A stretch of 64,000 bases of DNA from Marinilactibacillus psychrotolerans (lineage in GTDB: Bacteria; Bacillota; Bacilli; Lactobacillales; Carnobacteriaceae_A), in the NCBI RefSeq assembly GCF_900101525.1, contig NZ_FMZD01000001.1, positions 1 to 64,000 on the forward strand, in the 5' to 3' direction. Positions 54,380 through 64,000 of the stretch are shown in pieces; within the stretch, counting starts at the first letter, position 1, and every line of letters starts with the position of its first letter. The notes under the pieces are model-generated. The model worked only from the letters and a program-made list of their open reading frames with translations. It made no database searches and had not been told where the DNA came from. Made by a program: the position numbers and the translations under genes.

Positions 54380-56209
54380 TTATTTAGATTTTTTACCAGC
54401 TTTTTCACGTAAGTTTTTATCTAAAATTTTCTTACGTAATCGAATTGACTCAGGAGTAACTTCGCAATACTCATCCTCAGCTAGGAATTCTAGTGATTCT
54501 TCAAGCGTTAAGATACGAGGACGTTTGATAACGTTTGTCTGATCTTTATTCGCAGAACGGATATTTGTTTTTTGTTTTTCTCTAACTACGTTAACAGAAA
54601 GGTCATTATCACGGTTATGTTGTCCAACAATCATTCCAGCATATACTTCAGTTGTTGGTTCAACAAAGATTACACCACGGTCTTCTAAGTTCATGATACC
54701 ATATGTTGTAGCAGAACCATTTTCCATAGATACTAGAGCTCCTTGACGGCGCTCTCCAGCTCCACCGGCAACCATCGGTAAATATTCTTCGAATGTATGG
54801 TTTAAGATACCGTATCCACGAGTCATAGAAAGGAACTCCGTTGTAAATCCGATTAGACCACGTGCAGGGGCAGAGAAAATCAAGCGTACTTGACCATTTC
54901 CAGTGTGGACCATATCTTGCATTTCAGCCTTACGTTGTCCAAGGTTTTCAATAATTGACCCCATATATTCTTCTGGGGTATCAATTTGAACGCGCTCAAA
55001 CGGCTCGTGTTTTTTACCGTTGATTTCTTTGATGATTACTTCCGGACGAGATACTTGTAACTCGTATCCTTCACGACGTAAGTTTTCAATCAGGATAGAC
55101 AAGTGTAACTCACCACGACCTGAGACGATCCATGCATCTGGAGAGTCAGTCGGATCGATTCTTAGAGAAACGTCTGTCTGTAATTCCATATTCAATCTTT
55201 CGTTTAACTTACTAGAAGTAACCCATTTACCTTCGCGACCTGCAAAAGGAGAATTGTTAACTAAGAAAGTCATTTGTAATGTAGGCTCATCGATACGTAA
55301 AATTGGTAATGGATCTACATGGTCAACAGGTGTAACGGTTTCTCCAACAAAGATATCTTCAAAACCAGATACTGCAATCAAGTCACCTGCTTTAGCAGAC
55401 TGAATTTCGACACGACCTAAACCGAAGAAACCAAATAGTTTTGTTACACGGAAGTTTTTAGTTGATCCGTCTAATTTACTTAATGTTACGTTGTCTCCAA
55501 CTTTGATTGTACCGCGGAATACACGACCAATACCGATACGTCCAACATAGTCATTATAATCTAATAGAGAAACTTGGAATTGTAATGGCTCGTTACTGTT
55601 ATCCACAGGTGCAGGAATTTCAGAAATAATTGTTTCCAAGACTGGGTTCATCGTATTTTCTTGATCATCTGGGTTGTCAGAATAACTACTTGTCCCATGC
55701 AATGCTGAAGCGTAGATTACCGGGAACTCTAACTGTTCTTCATCTGCATCTAATTCAATCAATAAGTCTAATACTTCATCCAAAACTTCTTTAGGACGAG
55801 CAGAAGGTTTATCGATTTTGTTTACAACAACGATTGGACGTAATTTTTGTTCTAATGCTTTTTTCAATACGAAACGCGTTTGTGGCATCGTACCTTCATA
55901 TGCATCAACAACCAAAATTACACCATCAACCATTTTCATGATACGCTCAACTTCACCACCGAAATCGGCGTGACCAGGTGTATCCAAGATGTTGATTTGA
56001 GTATCTTGGTATTTAACAGCCGTATTCTTAGCAAGAATTGTGATTCCACGTTCTTTTTCAAGATCATTTGAATCCATTACTCGTTCACTAAACTTGTTGT
56101 GCGCTTCCAGTGTATCTGACTGTTTCATTAATTCATCAACCAGTGTGGTTTTACCATGGTCAACGTGGGCAATAATTGCAATATTACGAATATCATTTCT
56201 AATTTTCAT
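54380..56209 (-). CDS. typA: Ribosome-associated GTPase TypA/BipA
   Basis: A translational GTPase of the EF-G class, involved in 50S assembly and stress or cold growth. 609 residues. G-domain motifs A-H-V-D-H-G-K-T-T-L (G1), R-G-I-T-I (G2), D-T-P-G-H (G3), N-K-I-D (G4); domain II, then the BipA-specific C-terminal domain with R-G-L-I-G-F and the R-A-N-K-D-Q-T-N-V-like loop. Monocistronic with promoter at 56421-56450. Confidence 0.98.
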   Translation of the reverse strand: MKIRNDIRNIAIIAHVDHGKTTLVDELMKQSDTLEAHNKFSERVMDSNDLEKERGITILAKNTAVKYQDTQINILDTPGHADFGGEVERIMKMVDGVILVVDAYEGTMPQTRFVLKKALEQKLRPIVVVNKIDKPSARPKEVLDEVLDLLIELDADEEQLEFPVIYASALHGTSSYSDNPDDQENTMNPVLETIISEIPAPVDNSNEPLQFQVSLLDYNDYVGRIGIGRVFRGTIKVGDNVTLSKLDGSTKNFRVTKLFGFFGLGRVEIQSAKAGDLIAVSGFEDIFVGETVTPVDHVDPLPILRIDEPTLQMTFLVNNSPFAGREGKWVTSSKLNERLNMELQTDVSLRIDPTDSPDAWIVSGRGELHLSILIENLRREGYELQVSRPEVIIKEINGKKHEPFERVQIDTPEEYMGSIIENLGQRKAEMQDMVHTGNGQVRLIFSAPARGLIGFTTEFLSMTRGYGILNHTFEEYLPMVAGGAGERRQGALVSMENGSATTYGIMNLEDRGVIFVEPTTEVYAGMIVGQHNRDNDLSVNVVREKQKTNIRSANKDQTNVIKRPRILTLEESLEFLAEDEYCEVTPESIRLRKKILDKNLREKAGKKSK

Positions 56210-56348
56210 TTAATCGTTCACTCCTTAATTACTACGGTGATAACTTCTCTATTTATACTACAGTTTTGAATCATCCAACTCTTGGAATGCAAAGAATCTT
56301 TTTTATAGTTCATTCATTATTATAATTATAGATTTTTCACACAAAAAA

Positions 56349-56365
56349 ACACCTATTCTTGGTGT
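56349..56365 (-). terminator. Terminator after the inositol-monophosphatase-like gene
   Basis: ACACC (56349-56353) pairs with GGTGT (56361-56365), extendable by one or two pairs, followed by T7 on the minus strand. Weak stem but good T-run. Confidence 0.6.
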
Positions 56366-56420
56366 GACTTCGACGCAAGAATAAATGCTTAAGTCATTGG
56401 ACCTGTTTGTTCCACTTCTT

Positions 56421-56450
56421 ATTATAACAGTAATTTTCAGAAAAACACAA
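56421..56450 (-). promoter_or_regulatory. typA promoter candidate
   Basis: Minus strand: TTGTGT (56450-56445), 18-bp spacer, TATAAT (56426-56421). A hairpin with a T-run (56349-56365) lies between it and typA, so either read-through is needed or the hairpin attenuates. A further promoter closer to typA was not identified. Confidence 0.4.
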
Positions 56451-56462
56451 TCTTTTTTCAAA

Positions 56463-57242
56463 CTATTTTGAATTAACCGTCACAATTTCGTCGAAGGCTT
56501 TTCCTGTAGAAAAAATTGTTTTATTTTTATTTAATAAATCAATTGACGAACCGTCAAATTGTGATACTTTAAATCCTACTTCTTCTACCATTACCTTTCC
56601 AGCCGCGATATCCCAAGGACTTAATTTAGAAGCCATGTAAGCAATCACATTACCTTTAAGTAATTCAATAACTTCTAAGCCAGCCGAACCTAACATTCTG
56701 ACTCCCATTGATTGATCAGCTATTTTTCTATAATCACTATACTTGTCTTGTGTCATTAACTGACTATTAGTGGCAATCAAACCTTCTGAAAGTGACTTAT
56801 TTTTTGGTGCTTCCATTTGTTGGTCATTACAAAAAATTCCTTGGCCCTTAATTGCAGAATACAAATTATCTTTCACTACATCATAAATGTATCCTTGAAC
56901 TCCAATCCCTTCTTCATAAACGCCTATCATCACAGCAAAATTTTCTTGTTGCAAAACAAAATTAAGTGTACCGTCAATGGGATCAACAAACCAAACCGTT
57001 CCTTTTAAATCCTTCAAATCATCTCCATAACCTTCTTCTCCACAAATGCGGTCTTCAGGAAATTCTGCTCTAATTTTACACGACAATTCTTCTTCAATTT
57101 TTTTATCCATATTTGTTACTAAATCATTTCGTGCAGATTTTTCTTCAACTTTTAAACTATCTTCTTTTGCAGATTCAATTGATTCAGCAGCATCTTTAAT
57201 CCACTGTTTAATTAACTTGTCGCGTTTTAGTATTTCAGACAT
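56463..57242 (-). CDS. Inositol monophosphatase family protein
   Basis: A Mg2+-dependent phosphatase of the IMPase/SuhB superfamily. Start M-S-E-I-L-K-R-D at 57242, with AAAGGGG upstream; the ORF runs on to 57374 through the pdh terminator, and that part is not coding. 259 residues. Motifs: D-L-V-T-N-M-D (about 38), E-E-G-Y-G-D (about 66), V-D-P-I-D-G-T-L-N-F (about 83-92), G-S-A-G-L-E (about 185) and S-P-W-D-I-A-A-G (about 207). True substrate (inositol phosphate, 3'-phosphoadenosine phosphate or another) cannot be told. Confidence 0.92.
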   Translation of the reverse strand: MSEILKRDKLIKQWIKDAAESIESAKEDSLKVEEKSARNDLVTNMDKKIEEELSCKIRAEFPEDRICGEEGYGDDLKDLKGTVWFVDPIDGTLNFVLQQENFAVMIGVYEEGIGVQGYIYDVVKDNLYSAIKGQGIFCNDQQMEAPKNKSLSEGLIATNSQLMTQDKYSDYRKIADQSMGVRMLGSAGLEVIELLKGNVIAYMASKLSPWDIAAGKVMVEEVGFKVSQFDGSSIDLLNKNKTIFSTGKAFDEIVTVNSK

Positions 57243-57337
57243 ATTATTATCCCCTTTTATTATTGTCCTTTTCATTGTATAAGATATCGAAATAGGTTTC
57301 AAAGTATATGTCATTGCTTCAATATGTATAAAGAAAA

Positions 57338-57368
57338 ATCGAGTGAGGAATATATCCATCACTCGATT
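57338..57368 (-). terminator. Terminator of the pdh operon
   Basis: AATCGAGTGA (57338-57347) pairs with TCACTCGATT (57359-57368), extendable inward, followed on the minus strand by TTTTTC. It lies after the pdhD stop. Confidence 0.85.
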
Positions 57369-57384
57369 GAACATTAAGACTTAA

Positions 57385-58791
57385 TTACATATGAATAGGC
57401 ATGCCTAAAGCTGCTTCAGCGGCATCCATTACAGTTTCACCTAATGATGGGTGACCATGAATGGTTAAGGCGATATCTTCAGCATTCATACCACTTTCAA
57501 CTGCTAATCCAAGCTCAGCAATTACATCTGATGCGTTGATTCCAGCGACTTGAGCTCCAACAATTACATTATCTTCCTTAGTAGTAATTAGACGAACAAA
57601 GCCTTCTGCTGCATCAAGTGATAATGCACGACCATTTCCAGCAAGAGGGAATTTAGATGCTTTAACCTGCATTCCTTTATCTTTAGCTTCAGATTCAGTT
57701 AATCCGACAGAAGCGATCTCTGGATCAGTGAATGCAACAGCTGGAAGTGCACGGTAATCCACTGCAACTTTTTTCCCAGATATTGCTTCAGCGGCAATTT
57801 TAGCTTCATAACTAGCTTTATGTGCTAGTGCTGCTCCAGGAACAACATCTCCAATAGCAAAGACGCTCTTGATATTTGTACGTCCTTGGTTGTCAACTTC
57901 AATTAAACCACGATCAGAAACATTCACTCCAACTTGTTCTAATCCAAGTTCATCAGTATTTGGACGACGACCTACGGTTACCAATACATAATCAACATCA
58001 ATAGATTCTTCTTTTCCGTTAACTTCATATTTTACTGTTACACCATTGTCAGTCGTTACAGCTTCTTTAGCCATAGCTTTTGTTACAATGTTCACGCCAT
58101 GTTTCTTAAAGTTCTTCTCAACTAACTTAACCATATCTTTATCAAATCCGTTAAGAATTGCTGGAAGTCCTTCAAGAATTGTAATTTCAGCACCCAAGTT
58201 AGCATAAACTCCAGCTAATTCAGATCCAATATAGCCTCCACCAACGATGACCATTTTCTTAGGTACTTCCGTTAATGCTAATGCACCAGTTGAATCTAGT
58301 ACACGTTCGCTGAATTTGAATCCAGGAATTTCAACAGGACGGCTACCAGTTGCAATGATAGCATTGTTGAAAGAATAAGTTTGTGCACTATCTTCTCCCA
58401 TAACACGTAAAGTATGCTCATCATTAAAGAAAGCTTCTCCTCTAAGAATTTCAACTTTATTCTTTTTAAGCAACATTTCAATTCCGCCAGTTAAGCGGTC
58501 TACAACTTGCGTTTGTTTCCATTCTTGAGTTTTTGCAAAGTCAAGCGTTACATTTTCAGTTGTGATACCAAATGCTTTTGAATCTAATGATTCTTGATAT
58601 TTGTGTCCAGCAGAAATCAATGCTTTAGAAGGAATACATCCAACATTCAAACATGTTCCACCAATTAATTCTCTCTCAACAATGGCAACTTTTTGTCCCA
58701 TTTGTGCGGCACGGATAGCAGCAACATAGCCACCAGGTCCAGAGCCGATTACAACTGTGTCTAATTCAATTGCGAAATCTCCTACAACCAT
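57385..58791 (-). CDS. pdhD: Dihydrolipoamide dehydrogenase (E3)
   Basis: Reoxidises the dihydrolipoyl arm of E2 and reduces NAD+. 468 residues. FAD site [12 protein letters not shown] (about 15-26), redox disulphide [11 protein letters not shown] (about 43-53), NAD site [11 protein letters not shown] (about 180), G-R-R-P-N-T, and the C-terminal catalytic H-G-H-P-S-L-G-E (about 445). Thirteen bases after pdhC, last gene of the operon. Confidence 0.98.
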   Translation of the reverse strand: MVVGDFAIELDTVVIGSGPGGYVAAIRAAQMGQKVAIVERELIGGTCLNVGCIPSKALISAGHKYQESLDSKAFGITTENVTLDFAKTQEWKQTQVVDRLTGGIEMLLKKNKVEILRGEAFFNDEHTLRVMGEDSAQTYSFNNAIIATGSRPVEIPGFKFSERVLDSTGALALTEVPKKMVIVGGGYIGSELAGVYANLGAEITILEGLPAILNGFDKDMVKLVEKNFKKHGVNIVTKAMAKEAVTTDNGVTVKYEVNGKEESIDVDYVLVTVGRRPNTDELGLEQVGVNVSDRGLIEVDNQGRTNIKSVFAIGDVVPGAALAHKASYEAKIAAEAISGKKVAVDYRALPAVAFTDPEIASVGLTESEAKDKGMQVKASKFPLAGNGRALSLDAAEGFVRLITTKEDNVIVGAQVAGINASDVIAELGLAVESGMNAEDIALTIHGHPSLGETVMDAAEAALGMPIHM

Positions 58792-58803
58792 TTACACTTC
58801 ACC

Positions 58804-60447
58804 TTAGCCTTCCATTAATAATAAATCTGGGTCTGCCAATAATTTTTTCAATTCGTTCATTGCTGCTTGTCCTGTAGCACCATCAATAATACGGTGGTCA
58901 AATACAAGTGACAATGGAAGCATTGGAGCTGCAACGATTTCACCTTCAGCGTTAACGATTGGTTTCTTGAATGAACGTCCAACTCCTAAAATAGCCACTT
59001 CTGGATGGTTAATGATTGGTGTAAAGAATTGACCATTCACTGAACCGATATTAGAAATTGAGATTGATCCGTCAGCCATATCGCTTCCTTTAAGTTTCCC
59101 GTCATGAGCTTTAGCTGCTAAATCATTGATTTCGTCAGCAATATCGAATACTGATTTAGTATTTGCATCTTGAACAACAGGAACATATAATCCTTGTTCA
59201 GTATCTGCAGCAATACCAATATTAAAGTAGTTTTTGTAAACAACTTCATCAGTAGTATCATCAATTGATGCATTAAGTGCTGGGTATTTTTTCATAACTG
59301 AAATCAGAGCTTTAACTACATAAGGTAAGAAAGTTAATTTAGTTCCTCTTTCAGCAGCAATTGCTTTGAATTTAGTACGGTGTTCAATAACTTTTGTAAA
59401 ATCAACTTCATCAAACAACGCTACAGAAGGAATTGTTAACGTGCTGTTAACCATTGCTTTAGCAATTGCTTTACGAGTTGTCGTCATTTTTTCACGTGTT
59501 TCCTCATCTGAACGACCAGATTTAAACGGTTTAGCATCAGCTGAAACTGTTTTAGATGTTCCAGAAGATACAGGTGCTTTTGCACTTGATTGTGTAGATT
59601 CTTCTTTAGTTGATGAAGTTTTTTCAGATGCTGCAGCCCCACCGCCAGATACAAAGTTATCGATATCTTCACGAGTGGTACGTCCACCTTTACCTGTAGC
59701 TTCTACAGCACTAATATCAACATCTTTTTCACGAGCATATTGACGAACTGAAGGCATAGCAAGTACACGTTTATCAGGATTTGAAGTTTTGACGACTTCT
59801 CCTGAAGTTGCACCTTCAGAACCAGCTGGATCATTTTTCTTAGTTCCTGCAGCTGCATCTGATGAAGCTTCTTGAGTTTCTTCAGATACGTTTCCTTCTG
59901 CAGCGATTTCTACAATTGGATCTCCTACAGCTGCGACTGTTCCTGGTTCAACTAAGAATTTTTGGATTGTTCCATCAACAGGTGCTGCTAATTCTTCTAC
60001 TGATTTATCATTTTGGATTTCAGCTATTGAATCGCCTTCTTCTACTGTGTCTCCTTCAGAAACCAACCAGCTGACGATTTCTCCTTCTGCCATTCCTTCC
60101 CCTACATCAGGGAGTTTAAATGTGAATGTTCCAGTTGAAGAACTTTTTGCTTCAGGTTTTTGTTCTGTAGAAGCTGGAGCTTCTGAATCACTTTCTTCGG
60201 ATTCATGTCCTTCAGCATCGATTTCTACGATTGGATCTCCTACAGCTGCGACTGTTCCTGGTTCAACTAAAAATTTCTTGATTGTTCCATCAACAGGTGC
60301 CGCTAATTCTTCTACTGATTTATCATTTTGGATTTCAGCTATTGAATCGCCTTCTTCTACTGTGTCTCCTTCAGAGACTAACCAGCTAACGATTTCACCT
60401 TCTGCCATTCCTTCCCCTACGTCAGGGAGTTTAAATGTAAAAGCCAT
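58804..60447 (-). CDS. pdhC: Pyruvate dehydrogenase E2 (dihydrolipoyl acetyltransferase) with two lipoyl domains
   Basis: The core of the complex; moves acetyl groups to CoA. 547 residues. Two lipoyl domains (about 1-79 and 106-184), each with the lipoylated lysine in Q-N-D-K-S-V-E (Lys43 and Lys148). They are joined by Ser/Glu/Ala-rich linkers. A peripheral-subunit-binding domain starts [15 protein letters not shown] (about 230). The catalytic domain (about 310-547) has [10 protein letters not shown] near 520. The lipoyl domains differ at only a few residues and are about 95% identical in DNA, pointing to recent duplication or gene conversion. Confidence 0.97.
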   Translation of the reverse strand: MAFTFKLPDVGEGMAEGEIVSWLVSEGDTVEEGDSIAEIQNDKSVEELAAPVDGTIKKFLVEPGTVAAVGDPIVEIDAEGHESEESDSEAPASTEQKPEAKSSSTGTFTFKLPDVGEGMAEGEIVSWLVSEGDTVEEGDSIAEIQNDKSVEELAAPVDGTIQKFLVEPGTVAAVGDPIVEIAAEGNVSEETQEASSDAAAGTKKNDPAGSEGATSGEVVKTSNPDKRVLAMPSVRQYAREKDVDISAVEATGKGGRTTREDIDNFVSGGGAAASEKTSSTKEESTQSSAKAPVSSGTSKTVSADAKPFKSGRSDEETREKMTTTRKAIAKAMVNSTLTIPSVALFDEVDFTKVIEHRTKFKAIAAERGTKLTFLPYVVKALISVMKKYPALNASIDDTTDEVVYKNYFNIGIAADTEQGLYVPVVQDANTKSVFDIADEINDLAAKAHDGKLKGSDMADGSISISNIGSVNGQFFTPIINHPEVAILGVGRSFKKPIVNAEGEIVAAPMLPLSLVFDHRIIDGATGQAAMNELKKLLADPDLLLMEG

Positions 60448-60623
60448 GTTTGCGCTCTTCCCTTCTTAATTAATGATTATTAATCATTTAAAGTTTAAAG
60501 TTATTGTTACCTATACAACAATAGGAAGAAAAACCAATACAGATTAATTAAATACTGAACTAGTTTTTCTCCTTTGTTGAATGATTATTAATTTATTTTA
60601 GTTTGACGATTGAATTTATTTAA
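60448..60623 (-). other. AT-rich pdhB-pdhC spacer with two palindromes
   Basis: This 176-bp gap inside the operon holds AATGATTA/TAATCATT (about 60472-60487) next to the pdhC ribosome binding site. It also holds a hairpin TATTGTT/AACAATA (60502-60508 with 60517-60523). No gene is seen. The unusual length for an operon gap suggests mRNA processing or stability control, or a separate promoter for pdhC. Confidence 0.4.
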
Positions 60624-61601
60624 TTAAAAATTAACCGCTTTGTTGATAGCTTCAGTAATATCATCCGCGCTTGGTAACCAAGTATTTTCAGCTTGACCAA
60701 ATGGATAAATCGTATCTGGAGCAGATACAAATCCAATTGGTGCTTCAAGAGAAAGAACTGAACGTTGCGAAACTTCAGAAATTACAGTGTTCCCTACACC
60801 GGCTTGACGTTGAGCTTCTTGAACCATAACCATACGGCCAGTTTTTTCAACAGATGCTACAACTGTTTCATAGTCAATTGGTGAAACGGTGCGTAAGTCA
60901 ATCACTTCTACAGAGACGCCGTCTTTTTCTAAGTTTTCTGCAGCTTTTAATGCTTCACGTACCATATAACCATATGCTACAACTGTTACATCAGTTCCTT
61001 TTTTAGCTATTGCAGCTTTACCGATTGGAACAGTGTATTGTTCTTCAGGTACTTCATCACGGAATGAACGATACAGTTTCATGTGCTCTAGGAAAACAAC
61101 AGGGTCGTTATCACGAATAGCTGAAGTTAATAGGCCTTTTGCATCATAAGGGTTAGATGGGATAACGACTTTCAGCCCAGGAGCTTGAGCCATTAATCCC
61201 TCAAGAGAATCAGCATGCATTTCAGGAGTGTGCACTCCGCCCCCGAATGGAGAACGAACAACTACTGGCATGTTCAGTTTTCCACCCATACGATAGCGAG
61301 TACGGGAAATTTGTCCAACGATTGAGTCCATTACTTCAAATACAAATCCGAAGAATTGAATTTCAGCAACTGGACGAAATCCTTGTACAGCTAATCCGAA
61401 TGCCATACCACCGATACCTGATTCAGCAAGTGGAGTATCATTAACTCTATCTTCACCATGTTTATCATAAAGACCTTGAGTTGCACGGAAAACTCCTCCG
61501 TTTTTACCAACATCTTCTCCGAATATCAAGACTTTTTCATCACGAGCTAATTCTTGATCTAAAGCTTCAGTGATTGCTTGAATCATTGTTAGATTCGCCA
61601 T
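60624..61601 (-). CDS. pdhB: Pyruvate dehydrogenase E1 beta subunit
   Basis: With PdhA forms the TPP-dependent decarboxylase. 325 residues. [15 protein letters not shown] (about 27-41), [11 protein letters not shown] (about 56, with the TPP-activating Glu) and E-I-Q-F-F-G-F-V-F (about 80). Two bases separate it from pdhA. Confidence 0.97.
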   Translation of the reverse strand: MANLTMIQAITEALDQELARDEKVLIFGEDVGKNGGVFRATQGLYDKHGEDRVNDTPLAESGIGGMAFGLAVQGFRPVAEIQFFGFVFEVMDSIVGQISRTRYRMGGKLNMPVVVRSPFGGGVHTPEMHADSLEGLMAQAPGLKVVIPSNPYDAKGLLTSAIRDNDPVVFLEHMKLYRSFRDEVPEEQYTVPIGKAAIAKKGTDVTVVAYGYMVREALKAAENLEKDGVSVEVIDLRTVSPIDYETVVASVEKTGRMVMVQEAQRQAGVGNTVISEVSQRSVLSLEAPIGFVSAPDTIYPFGQAENTWLPSADDITEAINKAVNF

Positions 61602-61603
61602 GC

Positions 61604-62713
<1,110 letters not shown>

Positions 62714-62799
62714 CTACCCATTCCTCTCTTATAATTAAAAGTTTTGTTTTATTTGAAACAGTTTTGAATTACTGTATCAATTTTCTCGATTCCTTCTTA

Positions 62800-62828
62800 A
62801 ATTTACCACGCATACGCTAACTTTGCAA
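62800..62828 (-). promoter_or_regulatory. pdh operon promoter
   Basis: Minus strand: TTGCAA (62828-62823), 17-bp spacer, TAAATT (62805-62800), about 90 bases before the pdhA start. Confidence 0.6.
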
Positions 62829-62874
62829 GCAATATCATATAACATAAAGCTTATAAACGTTGATACATCAAGGG

Positions 62875-62893
62875 GATCACACACTTTGTGATC
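62875..62893. promoter_or_regulatory. Inverted repeat upstream of the pdh promoter
   Basis: GATCACA (62875-62881) and TGTGATC (62887-62893) form a 7-bp inverted repeat with a 5-bp spacer, about 47 bp upstream of the -35. This fits an activator-type binding site. The rest of the 62711-63210 gap is very AT-rich, and I see no gene in it; it must also hold the def promoter. Confidence 0.4.
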
Positions 62894-63210
62894 AAGCGAA
62901 CTAGACAAGTGTTTCAATTAAAAAATTAGTTTTATTGTTATATATTAAAATCAATAGTAATACAGACTATTAAACTGTTATATAATATTGTTGCTTTTGG
63001 TTACTGTGTTTTTCTGAATTTTTGAAAATATAACTATGTGATTGAGTTCACTATATCATTAAAATAAATTTATCCTATTTTTATTTATTTTTTATGAACC
63101 AACCTTTACGTTGAAATAAAGCAATTGTCACGTGCAATATCGCTTGAAAACTGCTAAAATAACTAGGATAGATTATACTCATCAGATTACTTAATTAAGG
63201 AGTGTTTGCT

Positions 63211-63777
63211 TTGATTACTATGGATGACGTTATACGCGAAGGACATCCTACGTTAAGAAAAATAGCAAAAGATATTGAATTTCCGTTAACTGAAGAACTA
63301 GTACAGCTAGCAGAAGATATGTTACAGTTTTTAAAAAATAGTCAAGATCCAGATATCGCAGAAAAATACGAGTTACGTGGAGGCGTTGGTATCGCCGCTC
63401 CTCAAGTGAACGTTTCTAGCCGCTTGATTGCAGTCCACGTTCCTTCTAGCGATGAAGAATCAGATATCCCTGAATATAGTACTGTATTGATTAATCCTAA
63501 AATCATCAGTCACTCTGTTCAGCAGACGTGTCTTCCTGACGGAGAGGGTTGTTTATCTGTTGATCGTGAAGTACCTGGTATAGTCCCGCGTCACAAAAGA
63601 ATCACTGTTGAATACTATGATACGACCGGCAGTAAACACAAAGAACGATTGCGTGGCTATCCCGCTATAGTCGTTCAACATGAAATTGATCATTTAAATG
63701 GTGTAATGTTTTATGATCGTATAGACCCAGAAAATCCTCTAGCATTGCCAGACGGCATAGACATTCTTGGGGCATAA
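63211..63777 (+). CDS. def: Peptide deformylase
   Basis: Removes the N-formyl group from new proteins. The start is set at TTG 63211 ([12 protein letters not shown]), eight bases after AAGGAG; a GTG at 63202 overlaps the Shine-Dalgarno. 188 residues, type II Gram-positive deformylase. Motifs: G-V-G-I-A-A-P-Q (about 57), D-G-E-G-C-L-S-V (about 110-117, metal Cys) and Q-H-E-I-D-H-L-N-G (about 153-161, two metal His and catalytic Glu). Monocistronic. Confidence 0.96.
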   Translation: MITMDDVIREGHPTLRKIAKDIEFPLTEELVQLAEDMLQFLKNSQDPDIAEKYELRGGVGIAAPQVNVSSRLIAVHVPSSDEESDIPEYSTVLINPKIISHSVQQTCLPDGEGCLSVDREVPGIVPRHKRITVEYYDTTGSKHKERLRGYPAIVVQHEIDHLNGVMFYDRIDPENPLALPDGIDILGA

Positions 63778-63785
63778 TAACTAAA

Positions 63786-63857
63786 AAGCTGAGATATTGT
63801 CATTTTGAACTGTAAAAGAGATCAATCTCTTACAGTTCAAAATGGCACTCTCAGCTT
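63786..63857. terminator. Long bidirectional terminator between def and the convergent gene
   Basis: Outer arms AAGCTGAGA (63786-63794) and TCTCAGCTT (63849-63857); inner 15-bp perfect arms CATTTTGAACTGTAA (63801-63815) and 63830-63844; a small apical GAGA/TCTC. T6 follows on the plus strand. The stop codon of the convergent gene (63851-63853) lies inside the right arm. Confidence 0.85.
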
Positions 63858-64000
63858 TTTTCTTTTTCTAATTCTATTTCTTCGGCCGGATCCACTGGTT
63901 CTCTTAATTCACGTCTCTGTTCTCTATGATAGTGTACAGCTTCGAGAAGCGGAATCATTAAAGCAGCTACAAATCCCCCGGCAAAGCCGTTATTATATAA
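63851..64000 (-). CDS. C-terminal end of a membrane protein, possibly DUF1576 family
   Basis: The frame is open through the right edge of the window and ends with TGA at 63853-63851. The last 49 codons read L-Y-N-N-G-F-A-G-G-F-V-A-A-L-M-I-P-L-L-E-A-V, a Gly/Ala-rich membrane helix, followed by a charged Arg/Glu/Lys tail. The Y-N-N-G-F-A-x-G-F-V-A pattern recalls the end of DUF1576 membrane proteins, but that is from memory of the motif only. Too little is visible for a functional call. Confidence 0.55.
   Translation of the reverse strand, partial: LYNNGFAGGFVAALMIPLLEAVHYHREQRRELREPVDPAEEIELEKEKS

Noticed and set aside
57243-57374. N-terminal extension of the inositol-monophosphatase-like gene
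   Set aside because: It would place coding sequence through the pdh terminator, and a strong AAAGGGG site precedes the internal ATG at 57242.
59862-60469. Plus-strand ORFs and repeats opposite pdhC as a separate gene or repeat array
   Set aside because: They mirror the duplicated lipoyl domains and linkers of E2 on the minus strand; there is no independent start signal.

Overview
This 64 kb window is chromosomal core sequence from a low-GC Gram-positive bacterium. Most likely it is a member of the Lactobacillales near Carnobacteriaceae/Enterococcaceae. The evidence is AT-rich DNA, strong GGAGG-type ribosome binding sites, PyrR attenuators, an Enterococcus-hirae-type ntp (V-ATPase) operon, the comEA-comEB-comEC-holA block, the prpC-pknB-rsgA-rpe-thiN block and a paired ylaN/ylbG set. 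The genus cannot be fixed by eye. Nearly all genes are on the minus strand. The plus-strand exceptions are an edge fragment, a small membrane protein, a YolD-like SOS gene, birA and def.

Layout. 1-1.4 kb: a truncated ORF of unknown function, a compound palindrome, an orphan four-helix membrane protein and a possible PH-like protein. 1.5-13.6 kb: gmk-rpoZ, a structured terminator, then a long co-directional run coaBC-priA-fmt-rsmB-prpC-pknB-rsgA-rpe-thiN (CoA synthesis, replication restart, initiator formylation, rRNA methylation, Ser/Thr kinase and phosphatase signalling, ribosome assembly, pentose phosphate, thiamine pyrophosphate). 13.7-15.0 kb: a patatin-like phospholipase. 15.1-23.9 kb: the complete nine-gene V-ATPase operon ntpFIKECGABD. 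Its c-ring subunit keeps all the Na+ ligands known from E. hirae, and its promoter carries a perfect 12-bp palindrome at the start site. 24.1-31.1 kb: degV, an SOS-type yolD-like gene with twin LexA-like boxes, cls, thiT under a TPP riboswitch, rnjB (RNase J2) and birA. 31.1-34.2 kb: pnp and rpsO, each with a structured leader. 34.2-44.0 kb: the pyrimidine operon pyrR-pyrB-pyrC-carA-carB-pyrD-pyrF-pyrE with two PyrR attenuators. It encodes a class 1B PyrD but no PyrK. 44.0-54.2 kb: uvrB, rpsT, then ylbG-rsmD-coaD-sepM-like-comEA-comEB-comEC-holA, and ylaN. 54.4-62.8 kb: typA, an inositol-monophosphatase-like gene and the pyruvate dehydrogenase operon pdhABCD, whose E2 has two nearly identical lipoyl domains. 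63.2 kb to the end: def and the C-terminus of a convergent membrane protein.

The window is mostly housekeeping. I saw no CRISPR array, prophage, tRNA, rRNA or intact mobile element. The points of most interest are regulatory or active-site oddities: an apparent non-AUG (CTG) start for the PP2C phosphatase, the LexA-flanked orphan YolD gene, the palindrome over the V-ATPase start site, a hairpin that buries the thiT Shine-Dalgarno downstream of a TPP riboswitch, a missing pyrK, catalytic-residue changes in CarA and CoaBC, and a structured, repeat-bearing rpsO-pnp spacer. No clearly new multi-gene system was found.
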